Positions 52,366-64,000 of a stretch of 64,000 nt of DNA are shown here, one piece after another. The stretch covers positions 1-64,000 of the forward strand of contig NW_027122933.1 of NCBI RefSeq assembly GCF_023973825.1, read 5' to 3'. The notes under the pieces are model-generated. The model ran no database searches, was not told where the DNA came from, and was given only the letters and a program-made list of their open reading frames with translations. A program made the translations under genes and the position numbers. How positions within the stretch are numbered: the first letter of the stretch is position 1; each line of letters starts with the position of its first letter. Source of the stretch: Plasmodium brasilianum. Lineage: Eukaryota; Apicomplexa; Aconoidasida; Haemosporida; Plasmodiidae.

Positions 52366-53798
52366 CTAATAATTCTACATTCATTATAGACTTGTTTTAA
52401 ACAAAGGATTAAAATTATAAATAATATATTTACATTATAACAGAACAAGATACGTTGTTCAATATAATTTTAAATAGTCCTGTAATTCCATTAATAAACT
52501 CAAATAATCAAAAGAATTATAAAATAATACATGATCTTTTTTAGTTTTAATGCTAAATAAATATTCATCAGTTATACTAAAACGATACTTACATACAGTT
52601 ATCAAATTCATTAAAAACCAAAAAAATAAATTAAATATTTTTAATATATTTATTCTAACATATGTATTAATTATTACAGGAATAATGTTATAATACTTCA
52701 ATACTTGTTGTATTATTTAATGTAATACATTACTTATTTACAATTAATTGTAATAATAATTTTTTTTATAGTAAAGTTTTAATTTTTTTTAATTATTTTT
52801 AACGATATAGCATAATTTTTTGGTACACGTATATCTAATAATTTTGCATATTTTAATTAAGTAGACAATCTTTTTTTCATTAGCTGATATTCCTAAATAT
52901 ACACTTTATTAAATAAAATATAATCCTTATTTAATCAATCACATACAAAAGTGGTAATAGATATAAACATAAGAATATTATATGTATAGTAAATTATGTT
53001 ATTTTAATAATATCCGTTGGTACAATACATATTATAAATAACTAATATATAGGTAATTGATATATATATATAATATTAATTGCCATAACTACTTTTCAGT
53101 TGCTTCTACTTTATGCATCCATACAAATTATTTAGTATTATTTATTTATTATTGATTCTTTTCTATATTCAGGGCATCCTAAATTTAAAAAAGTGCTATC
53201 AAAATAGTTATATCATTATAATGCTTAAGATCAAACATAAATAACAAAATAAAAAGAAACATGTCATCAGTTCTATTAATGATTTGATATAAAGACTATT
53301 TATTTTCAGAAAAAAAGAACAAAAAGTATTATTTATAGTAACACTAATAATAGAATTTATATGTTGTTTATTTAAAAAAAAAGGGTATATATATATATAT
53401 ATATACTAATCGTAAACCATAAATTTAATATCATTTATTAATGTTACTTATATGTAATTTTTTATTTTTAACAATTTGGGTTTTACTTTATATGGGGAAT
53501 ATGAATTTTATATTCGAATATATATTTAGCTCTAACATAATATTAAAATATTATTAATATATATTAGATATTTTATTTAAGGTAAAAGACGATAACAATC
53601 ATATAAAATAAATATTAATGTATTCAACTATTTTATTGTACAATTATGAGTTCTAATATAAATGATAATTTTATAATTACTCTTTATTGATGTATATTAA
53701 TTTAAAATTTTCTCATAGATAAATAAAAAGATATATATTTTTTTTTTTGCTTTCGTATTTTTATTTACAGCTTTCTAAAGTACTAATGTATATTCACA
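50463..53798. other. Gene-free AT-rich DNA upstream of STP1
   Basis: An (AT)n run at about 52329-52350 is followed by a T tract. A minus-strand open frame at 52459-52701 (80 codons) shows no family pattern. The STP1 promoter should lie in the right part; no motif is recognised. Confidence 0.45.
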
Positions 53799-56380
53799 AT
53801 GGAAAAATGTTTACCCACGGTAATATTCACTGTTTTTTAATATTTTTAAATTTATGCATAAATTATTTGTTTACCATAAAAAGTGTGCTAATGCAATATA
53901 CATGAAAATATTTGCCTAAATATTCTTAATAATTCTCTTTAATTTAGTATTCTAAGGTTTATGGCAATACTGTTTTAAGATACCAAAGGGAACCACGTTT
54001 TACAAATGTCGTAAATCATATAAAGAGTATTATTAATGACATTATTGTTAAGAAAGATAAAGAACAATTAAGGAATAAATGCCTATATTTGGCTAGATAT
54101 CTAATTGTCAATAAGACTCCTCCAGATTATTACATATCACAAAAAGAAATATGGGAAAAGGCATTAAATGTATGGTTAAGTCCTTATTATGAAAAGCTAG
54201 ATAAACTAGGAGGATGCCCTTTGATTATGGACGAAAAACATTTAGAAATTTTAAAATTAAAATATGAAGTAGATGATTTCTGTAAAAAGAGAAATACCGA
54301 TCTGACAGATATAAAACGGTTGAAGCAAAGACCTCAATCTGATGAGAGTTATTCAAGTAAATGTGAAGAATATAATGCATGGATAGAAGAAAGAAATGAG
54401 CATTTTATGACAAAAAAAAAACTTATTGAATCGTGTTACGATAGAAACCAAACAGAAAAAGATACAAAAAAGATTTGCAACATAATGGATCCTCAAAATT
54501 TTAAAAAACAGCTTAACTGCACGCCCTCCCATCCAGTACCACCTGGTCAAGTTCTAGCTGAAACAAAAAACAAGAGTTCATCTGAAGGCGAAAAAAAAAT
54601 TGAAAGTAAATTTACAACTCAAGATATAAACCAACAAGTTGTACCAGATGTGCTAGAAACTGCAGCTCAACCTAGATCCCAACATGATGAGCATAGTGCT
54701 CCCGAAAAAGATATTGAAAACGAACCTACAACTCTATCCCCAGGAACAGCTCCATCTGAAGCATTATCAACAAAAACAGAAAATACGCACGCTAAATGTG
54801 TAAAATCTCCCCAATCTGAATTATCAGAACCTAAATGTTTTGTTTCTTTAGATTCAGAAAAACCTCCTGATTCTACACCACTACATACAAAACCTGATGT
54901 CTCCAGAAAAACCCAGGACTTTCAAATTGTTTCTTTTCCTTCTGCAAGGTCAAATGTTGCTACAGATTTTCCTGCGGTCACTGTGCAGTCTAAAATTCCA
55001 AGTATAACTTATACTAATTTATTCTCCGTTTTAGAAGTAATTACATTATATATACATTTAAAATACAATTATAGGTCAACCACCAAATCGAAATATTGTA
55101 CGCGTACCAACTATTTTAACAAGTCTTGTAACTATTATTATACTTTCTCTGTTTATTAAAGTAAAATAAATATAAAAGTTTAATTATATGAAAAACATTC
55201 GATTACTGTAATAATTTAATATATGAATCTATTATTTCTTTTTTTTATATTCTAGTACACTTTAAAAGTAATATTTAAAAAAAAAAAAAAGATAAAAAGA
55301 AGACAAGCGAAATTTCTGAAAATACTAACATCTTCTTATTCTTGCGCAAAAAACGAATTTGTAAAACATAATAAGATGGAATATCCATTATATGATGATG
55401 AAGAGATCACAAAAAAAATAAAAATACTTGAACATAACATGAATAATAATATAAACGCATCAAAGCAAAACAAACGTAGATACAAAACTATCATAGAAGT
55501 ACATATGCAAATACTCGAAGAATACAGAAATGAAGAATGGGAGTACATAAAAGGAGAATTTATAGAAATATGCTTAGAATTGTTAACAAAAGGGGAACAC
55601 AATACATACCCTTATTTGACTAATGACAAACTCATAATGGGAAATACAAAAAGTATTAATCAAATAGGAAAACAAAAAATATTATGGAATAAATGGATAG
55701 AAAAACATCAAAATCTTGCTGACAAATTGAAAAAGGAACATTGGTTTAATAATTTAAAAAATGATTGGAAAAGAGAACTAGCTAACTTAAAAAAAAGAGA
55801 AGAATTAAAAAATGATCCTGATGAAATTCAAAATATTCCATTTTCACAAAGAGAAAAAGATATATGGAGACAGTGGATATCAGAGAAGTGTATAATTATT
55901 AAGCAATATATTGAACAGGACTTACTTAACTATTTAACTAATGAACTCCAGATTATACCAGATGATTATGATAATGAAAAAATTAAAGATTCTTTGCCAT
56001 TAATTAATATAGGAGAATTATCGAACAAAGAAGACTGCCAAGAATTATATAAATATATAAAAAAAAAATTATTAACAAAACTATGTATACTCGTTCTTAT
56101 GTCAGTATTAGAAGAATGCAAAAAAGAGCATGACATTGAAAATAATGAATCACATTTGGATAATTACATAATTGAATTTAAGGAAAAAGAAAATTCAGAT
56201 AGTAAAAAAGAATTAATAGAAAACATAAGTGACTTTAACCGACATTTTTTGGAAAATATAGAAAATCCTGATTTTTCAACAGACGATAGCTTTATGAAAG
56301 AGTTAGAAAATTGGATAATAGAAGATAATACAAATGCAAATTATATGGAAAAGGAGAATACTGCAGACAAATACTACTGA
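53799..56380 (+). CDS. STP1: STP1 protein, intact, 761 residues
   Basis: Four exons: 53799-53819 (MEKCLPT), 53948-55001, 55075-55160 and 55256-56380. Introns are 128, 73 and 95 bp, all GT-AG; intron 2 is phase 1, the others phase 0. Residues 8-150 form the cysteine-containing head (DKEQLRNKCLYLARYLIVNK, TPPDYY, CEEYNAWIEERNEHF). Then comes a Pro/Ser/Thr/Glu-rich linker. Exon 3 encodes QPPNRNIVRVPTILTSLVTI and the transmembrane helix, about 370-386, ending LSLFIK. Exon 4 is the large intracellular part: a poly-Lys start (14 A in a row at 55277-55290), SCAKNEFVKHN, MEYPLYDDEEITKKIKI, and repeated Trp motifs (NEEWEY, LWNKW, HWFNNLKNDW, IWRQW, LENWI), like the W-rich tails of SURFIN/STP1. The intron 2 acceptor was set by the family pattern PPNxxIxxVPTILTSL. 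It is a predicted surface or exported protein; its role is unproven. Confidence 0.92.
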
Positions 56381-59300
56381 ATTATAAAAAAATACATTTT
56401 TAAAATTTATAATATACATTCTGAATATATAAGGATAATATTTTTGCGTAAGCATGTAATTTATATGATACTTATTTCATAAATTTTATTATTCACTAAG
56501 GGAACAATGAAAAAAATAATTTAAAAAAATACTTAATAAAAGAAAGAAAAGCGAACATGAAATATGAAGATTGAAATAAAAATGCATAAAATATATTTCA
56601 ATTATATATACTATTTTTTATTTAAGATTATCAATATGAATGTTATATTAGTATTTGATTAAATACAAGTAACAAGGTATATATATATATATGTAAAAAT
56701 TAAAATTATATTAATGTATTCCAAAAATATTAAACTTGTAGGAAAAAAAAAAAAGCAAAAACATTAATTTTGAAATACTTTTTTTTAATTTATACATCAT
56801 AATTACTTATATTTTTATAATTCTATGTTATTTCATTATTTCTATTTATATGGTTATTTCCATATTTAGAATGATGCTTATTTGTATCCTTCAAAAAATT
56901 CCTATCAATTAATCGTTTAAGGATTTAATTAATATAAAAAAAAATTTAATAAAAAAAAACAGATATACGTTAAAACACATGAAAGCGTAGTGAAAACATA
57001 TATATAATTCATATAATTTAATATATTATAAAAAAACCATATGTTATATACATAATGAAATACTTCTAGGTCATTATGATTTAATAGATAATCTCATAAT
57101 AAACATTTTCATTTATAGTAAGTTTGTAACCCTTCATTTGTTATATATCAATATATTTTTTTTTAATAATATATATCTTCTCACTAAGAAAAAATCATAT
57201 TTAAATGTACTGTCCCTTCATAAAGAATTCAATTTTTTTATACAACAAATAGTGTAACTTAAATGAAAAAACTTTATACATATTTATAGATATTTATGAT
57301 ACTCAAGTATATTTTGGGATTGTATAACTTTTATAATTATAAATTAAAAAAATAATTGAACTAATTAAAATGCCTAAAACATGATAATAATGAAATTATT
57401 CTGAATACATAGTTTTTTATATTAACTTGTAATTTATATTCGCTTTTAAAACAAATGTAAACAATTAAATAAAAAATATTCTTATATTTTTTTTTACTTT
57501 AATATCTACATTATTATTTATTAATATTTTTATAAAATAAAAGATATAAATGTTAAATATAAAAAAAATGTATAAGTTAAACAGTACTATATGAATTTCA
57601 GAGCTTTTCTAAAACCAGAAGGATATTAAAGAAAATATAAATATTTTATAGTAAATTTAAAAAATATAATATATTTTTACATTTTAAAAATAATTTGTTA
57701 ATTTTGACTTTTATCTTTATGTTTTTTTTTGATTTTTTGTAATTACTTAATTATATTTTTCTTTTTTCTACTTAGCTAATAAGATTAATGGTTATTATTT
57801 TTTAAATCATCTCTCTATATATTAATGTTTATAAAAATAACTACTACTAGATTTATCTATGAAAATATAAAATCCATTTTATATATGTAACAATTTTTAA
57901 CTGCTATCATATACCAAAAAAATAGGCAGATTACAAATTATTATTTACTGTTTTATATTATGTAAATCCAATAATAATATCACTTTATTTATGAATTTTA
58001 CAATATAAATAATTCATAAATAATATTAATAAATAAAATGCAAAAAAATATATTAACATGAATTAATTATAATTATTACCATAGGTTAATACAATGCTAA
58101 ATGAAATATATATACGTCATTGTAATGTAATAACATTATAATACATAAAACAAATATATTATTACATATTAATAACATATTATTAGGAAAATAATTATTT
58201 TTAGATAATTATATTAGCATTGTCTTTGTTCCAATAATTTTGAATAAATTCAATAGAATTTATATTTTTTCTTTTTGTTTTATCAGAAATAAATATATAG
58301 TTCTTTTAATGTATATTCTTTTAATTTATATAAGATTCATTCCATTAGATATTTTTATACCTTACCATAAAATATTAGTATTACATGCATATTTTATTAG
58401 TACAAATTATACGTTACCAGAATAATAAATATTTATGTTTTCTTTTATATTTTATTTTTTATATATGATATGGTACTTAATAAATTTTTTAATATAACTT
58501 TAGTCTATTAAATCTATTGTGATTATACTTAAAATATATTGAATATTAAAAATAATAATAGAATATTGCCATACATAAACCTACAAATGTAGTTATGAAT
58601 TAATATTAATCTCATAACAGCACAACAGTAATGCTTTGGAATTTATTAGGCATTTTGACAACAGGACTATTTTATTAAACGAAACGCATATATGAGTATT
58701 GAAAAATGATATAGTATTGTTCTAAATATAAAAATAAAATAACAGAGGATATCTTACGTAAAGTAAATTTAAAAAATATTTATTTTAACCATTATAACAA
58801 TAACTTTTCTATATTAATGACTACTTTGTTCATAAAGTAAAGGAGAAATCGTTCTACGTATGTACTAATAATAAAAACGATTTTTGTTTTTATGTAATTT
58901 TATATTGTTTTTTAAATATATTTAATTATATCATAAATATATTAGTACAATTAAAATATAATAATATACAAGTTATATATATTACTAAATATATGACCTT
59001 AAGATATTTTACAATAATATGATATATAAAAAAAAAAAAAAAAATAATTTATTATTATTCTCTGAGATCTTTGAAATATGCGTTTATATATATTACAATA
59101 TATAAGACACATAATAGAGATAAATAAAATACCAGTGAAATAAGTGAAATTTAAAAATTTTATGATATTTCTTTTATCAATTATTTTACTATATTTGGAA
59201 TGTAGAACAAAAGCCATAAATTTATTTTTTAATTGAGCTTGTTATATTTTGTCTGTAAATATATATTTTAGTTGATATATTAATTTATATTTTTAATAAG

Positions 59301-60304
59301 TCACATGTATAAATTAAATTCAGTAATATATTTTACTAAAAGCTTTAGGCATTTAAATTTTTTTTTTTATTAATTTATAATTTTAATTAATCTACCCTGT
59401 AATAATATCTAATTTTTGTTTATATAATTGTTATATTTTAAATATAATCATATATATTATACTAAATCAAATTTTATAAAGATTAAACTGCAACTTTAGC
59501 TTCTTGTGTAATAGGATGAAAAAAAAAATAAGAGATTGTTTCAAATTTTATGATATTATCTATTTCTAGAATAATACATTCATACTTAAAATATTATTTT
59601 TATGCGATATATTTTTAATTTAACGAAATAGTACTTATTTTCATGTATTATAAACCTATTTAAGTTGAATTTATTTTTTATTTATGAAAAGTTATAATTT
59701 CACTAAAAATCATGAAATTGAGATTTCTAAAGAACCCATATATTATTATAATATATTTTAAATATTAACTGAAATAATTTGAAAGGTACAATTTTAACAC
59801 TAAAATAAAAATAAAAGGGAAAATTCTATACCTATAAAATAAATAATATTTATCTATTTATAGTATTTTAAAAGGTAAAAAAAGATTTTTAATTAGATAC
59901 TCGAATATAATTGGCAATTTATATGAGAATACACTAAAGTTAATTAATTTTTTTCTATAGAATGTAAGTACATTTATATAATTTTCACACGAATAAAAAC
60001 AAAAGGGAAGAATATTCATTACTATAATTGTATTCTAGATACAATAAAGAAATTATGTTTTTCAAATTATCATGTTTACAATTAAAAGCTTTTATATTGT
60101 ACTATACAAACTATACAACCTCATATTAATTTTAACTAAAAATTAAAGTGGTGATTTTATTATGAATTGTTTTTTTAAATTCTATATATGACAAAACGGA
60201 ATGTATCACATATATACTTAATGTGTAAAATTTTTTCACTTAGATAAATATCAATATGACGTTAATTTAACTTTTGCTGTTTCATTCACGTATATTTATA
60301 TACA
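56381..60304. other. Gene-free AT-rich DNA
   Basis: No gene is firmly supported, apart from a weak minus-strand frame noted separately at 58999-59217. A few coding-like plus-strand scraps (for example SNALEFIRHFDNRTILLNET near 58629-58690) are too short to assign. Confidence 0.4.
58999..59217 (-). CDS. Small ORF with a signal-anchor-like segment (doubtful)
   Basis: A 72-codon frame with an ATG start has a hydrophobic stretch, FLNFTYFTGILFISIMCLIY, near residues 25-44, then a basic segment, KRIFQRSQR, like the first exon of an exported Plasmodium protein. After that comes a poly-Phe run from a 15-A/T tract. There is no clear donor or second exon. It may be a relic or chance. Confidence 0.2.
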   Translation of the reverse strand: MAFVLHSKYSKIIDKRNIIKFLNFTYFTGILFISIMCLIYCNIYKRIFQRSQRIIINYFFFFFYISYYCKIS

Positions 60305-61477
60305 ATGGCGCAAACATTTTAGGGGGAAGCGTAAGATTTATTTGTTTATTATAATATTTATATATATCATAATATTTCATTAATTTGTTGTTACATAAAT
60401 GAAATATATATTTTTATTCATTAAAATATAATTTTACGAATATATATTATTATTAGTAGTAGTATTTTTTATTTTATTTTTTTTATTATTAGAATAATTC
60501 CGTGCAATTATATCTTCAGTATAAAATTGAATATGAAGGGGGTTGTTAAAATATTAAGAGTGGTAGTATAAGTCCTGGACAATATTGCTCTAATACTAAA
60601 TATAATTCTTTAAATATTCCTAATACTAATTTTATTACATTATGTCAACAGATTGGTAGATATTTAATTGAAATTAAGGATAAATATTATTCCGATAATC
60701 TCAAATGTCGTAAATACTTGAATTACCTGATAAATTCAGAAAAAAAAAAAAAAAAAGAATAATAGTTACATTTGGTTTAACCCCTTTAGAGATGTTTCGT
60801 CTAAATTAGATAATATATGCATATAAGAAATAAAATAAATTGATACTGAACCTTTAACAAATCTTGAATAAATATACGGTTATTATGAAGATTTTAGCAA
60901 ATTTAATGATAAAAAACAGGATTCTGGTGATATAATTTGTGGTAATATTAAGAAATGTTATAACCTTTACAAGAATAATTGTAAAAAACATCAAAAATGT
61001 AGTTAAAATGCTTTTTGCGTGGATTTAATCAATTGTAAAGAAGCATTTGATAATAAAATTCACACGGTAACTCCTTGTACTTGTTTTCCACATATTTATC
61101 ATCTACGCAAGTATAATATATATTTGCTGTCAGTTTATACAAAGCGGTCGTATTACTAGCATCATTCGCTTTATTTTTTTTTATATAAAGTTAAAAAAAA
61201 ATTATAGTTAATAACGTGAATATTCTAACACAATGAATATGCCCATTTTCACAAAAATTTACAAGCACAAAACATTAATATATTTAGGTATATATACATG
61301 TTTTTTTTCATATAGTTTATTTTATTGAAATCATGCTTATATAATAGCTTAGTTATGAAAAAAATAGTTGAATTTAAAGAAAAAAGAGAATCCTTACAAA
61401 ATATATATTAAGTATTAGATAGAAAATTTAAAGGAAGTTCTTATAGTATAGGATATCAACCACAATGTGATCCTTGA
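60305..61477 (+). pseudogene. pir: Degenerate PIR gene
   Basis: Exon 1 at 60305-60330 reads MAQTF, TAG, GEA and has an intact GTAAGA donor. The acceptor is at 60491-60492. Exon 2 opens IIPCNYIFSIKLN, shifts frame, then reads GSISPGQYCSNTKYNSLN, ITLCQQIGRYLIEIKDKYYS and CRKYLNYLIN. A long A run (about 60739-60756) shifts the frame again, to YIWFNPFRDVSSKLDNICI, TEPLTNLE, IYGYYEDFSKFNDKKQDSGD and CGNIKKCYNLYKNNCKKHQK, with several stops. A weak transmembrane stretch (AVVLLASFALFFF) in a third frame ends near 61190. A probable exon 3 remnant ends SSYSIGYQPQCDP at TGA 61475-61477. At least four stops and three shifts make it non-functional. The cysteine layout and tail identify it as pir. Confidence 0.78.
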
Positions 61478-64000
61478 TATAAGAACTACAGTTTATATTA
61501 TTTGCAATACAAAATCTAATACTCAGTGGTGCAAAAGTTACATATAAGAGGATATTTCTTAATAAATGATATAAAAAAAATTAGAAATGTATACAAGCGC
61601 ATAAAAATTAAAAAAAATAACACAGCAATTATTCAAACAAAGGGTTAACATAAATACAGTACTACTGTTTGATTCAGTAGCAAAAGATCCACTTATATAT
61701 GGATTTTTCTTTAGAATAAAAACCACATAATTTTAGGGTGTAAATATATAACACAAGATTGTGAAATAAATAATTATTTTATTACACATTAATATATAGA
61801 AGCGTTTATTAAAGTAGTATTAATTTGAGAAGAAAAGGAACAGAAGCTTTAAAAAAAACACCAGTAATATCATTGTGCAAATAAAAAAATAAAATTCATA
61901 AAATAAAAACATTATTCAAAAATTTAAAAGAATATATATATATTATTTATATCTTTAAAGTTTCCTTATCATTTATCTACTTGCATATAAACAGAATTAA
62001 ACATTTAAAATAATATGCATTAAGTTCAGTAATGTTGTTTTTGTATGGTATATATTCTATGTAACACTGTAAAAAGGTTATTTATATATGTAATTAAGAG
62101 TTATTTATTCGACTCAATCTCTAATTTATATAGGAAAACTCTTAATATTTAGTTTATAATTCATATATATGTTCTTCCTAAGCATTATACTTAATTTTCC
62201 TTTTCTCCTCTAATATATTTTATGCATATAACATCCAAAGTAATAAGTAAATCTATATATGATAAATAAAAAACATATATAAATTTATTATACAATTATA
62301 AAAATTACACTAAGGTAAATTATAAAAGTAACAAATCGCATATATATTACTATAATTCATTTTTATTTACTTTATAGTAAGGAAAAAATACGACAATTGC
62401 TTCCTTAAATGTAATATCATGTATCATTATAGTACCTTAAGAATAAATAAAATTGAACAGAAATCTACTTTTGTTCATGTTTCTAATAGAATTCCACTAT
62501 TATGATCTCCGAGGAACACATTATTATACATATTATATTTTAAAAATTCAGTCTCTTTTTTTATTACATGTAAAAATTTCAGATTCTGTTCTAATAATCA
62601 TATTAGTAATTTCAGAACGAGTATTAATTTTAATGATTTTGCATAGTCATGTATTATCTTAAGTTTTTCCATAAATCTGCAATTTTATTATTAATTTAAA
62701 TATGGAATTTATCAGATTATGTGTAATGTTAAATTCAAAATAATTAAACAAACAATATTTATCGTTGAAATTATTTCACGTTATAGAAACATTAAAGTTT
62801 TCATATTAAAAAAAAACATAGTAATATTTTTACAATAAGGAGACACTCAATTTTATTTTTCATAAAATTTTTTTTATAGTAATTATAAATTTAATGAGGA
62901 AAAGAGATCTCAGCATATTGTTGAAGTTTGTTACAAATACAGAAACACTATTTTTTTTATTATACTTTTTTAAACGTTGTTTTTATTTTTACTATGTAAT
63001 ATATATTTAAACATTTTGTGCTTCAAAATGTTCATGATAAAAAAAAAATAAAAATATTAATATAACATTTCTTTCCTAATCAATATATATAATATCATTT
63101 GGAAATATTTTTAACACAACATATATAAACTATTTAGTTAATCAACAAATTCAACATATTATTAATAATTTATTTTTTATAGAAGAGTAATTTCAGAAAA
63201 AAAAAGATGCTTTATTTTATATATTTAAATTATAATATATAAACTAAAAACTTTTATTACAGATTAAAAAAGTATTTTAAAAATTCATATTTCATTCCTA
63301 TTACCTTTTTTTTTATGTATATAAATAAAAAAATATATATCTCAATTTTGTAAATGTCCAACGTTTATTTATTTTTTTTTTTTAAACATAAGTAATTGTA
63401 TATTTGATAATATATATAAATTAATAAATTAAAATAGTTATAGTAGCAAAATTAAGATATTAACCATACATCCTAATCTCAGAACCCTATATAAAAATCA
63501 AATTATTTTATTATGCATTTACAATTTCATATTTTTACCATGAAAAAAGTATAAGATATATTAAAATGTATCTTAAGTAAATATATTTTTGGTAATGTAT
63601 TTTTAAAAAAAACTAATTTTGTAAAATACATATAAAGTCCAATTTTACGTTTATAAAAAACACATATATATACGGAATAAAATAAACTTTGCTTCATTGT
63701 AAACTGAAAAGAAATTTTTCTAATTAGGCAATCAAATAATCATTTCAATCTACAAAATGATAAAAAAATATAAAGCAGTATTTTCTTTGTAACTTAAATA
63801 TAAATTAACATGATAAATTACTGAAATTATATAAGTTGTCGTATTATATATTCATTAATACCTACAAATATGTATTTTACATAAAAGCCAGATGAAATTC
63901 ACAAGTATATATACCAGGGAATAATTTTTAGTTATGAGGAACAATAGTTCATAATACAAATTGAGAAACTTTAAAACATTTAAATTTATAATAACACTAA
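61478..64000. other. Gene-free AT-rich DNA to window end
   Basis: There is no supportable gene. The open frame at 62453-62662 (plus, 69 codons) has no family pattern; its reverse strand has coding-like scraps such as YNNVFLGDHNSGILLET around 62470-62545. Confidence 0.45.

Noticed and set aside
55336..55602. Minus-strand 88-codon frame in STP1 exon 4
   Set aside because: It is an antisense shadow of STP1; likewise 54353-54550.
58240..58425. 61-codon frame, hydrophobic
   Set aside because: It starts at TTG, is mostly Ile/Phe/Tyr as in random AT-rich DNA, and has no exon partner.
62453..62662. 69-codon plus-strand frame and reverse-strand scraps
   Set aside because: The frame lacks a family pattern. 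The reverse-strand YYK|GTAAAT looks like a pir donor, but the preceding residues are not a membrane helix.
1..64000. Telomere repeats, tRNA/rRNA genes, CRISPR arrays, insertion sequences
   Set aside because: I looked for these and found none; the only repeats are simple A/T tracts and family flanks.

Overview
The window looks like a subtelomeric block of a Plasmodium chromosome, almost certainly Plasmodium malariae (or the monkey parasite P. brasilianum, which is nearly identical). The DNA is extremely A+T-rich with long A/T homopolymers and (AT)n tracts. Its genes are small, spliced and multigene-family: fam-l and fam-m (two-exon families known from P. malariae), pir, and STP1. No housekeeping gene, tRNA, rRNA, telomere repeat or CRISPR-like array is visible. 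All exon boundaries were deduced by eye from GT/AG sites, frame continuity and family pattern; no search was run.

Layout, left to right. 1.6-3.4 kb: scattered unrecognised coding remnants. 5.1-6.3 kb: a pir gene on the minus strand with one in-frame stop, head-to-head with an apparently intact three-exon pir at 9.0-10.7 kb (plus). 15.0-15.5 kb: a decayed STP1 N-terminus (plus). 16.3-17.3 kb: an intact fam-l. 18.4-19.5 kb: a decayed coding remnant. 21.8-22.7 kb: a fam-m with one stop. 22.7-31.3 kb: a long gene-poor gap. 31.3-32.3 kb: an intact fam-l, followed by a multiply broken fam-m at 34.9-35.7 kb. 39.6-40.5 kb: a short pir-like gene. 44.0-44.9 and 46.9-47.9 kb: two more fam-l-type genes. 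50.1-50.5 kb: remains of a pir-like C-terminus. 53.8-56.4 kb: an intact four-exon STP1. 60.3-61.5 kb: a degenerate pir.

All six fam-l/fam-m genes lie on the minus strand, and four of them form two fam-l/fam-m doublets. These families are reported to face the telomere, so the telomere is inferred to lie to the left and the chromosome interior to the right. The products share one design: a short hydrophobic or leader exon 1, an exported or ectodomain segment, and transmembrane helices. They would act together as a variable repertoire exported to, or displayed on, infected red cells; this is inferred from the families, not shown by the sequence.

The most interesting signals beyond the genes are these: sequence conserved around fam genes on both sides (leader, an element about 350-440 bp upstream, and a downstream A-rich box); a fam-l whose ancestral start codon is lost and replaced four codons downstream; an STP1 relic in which seven in-frame TAA codons accumulate with no frameshift over about 160 codons; an STP1 mini-intron whose retention would give a membrane-free protein; and several unrecognised coding remnants.
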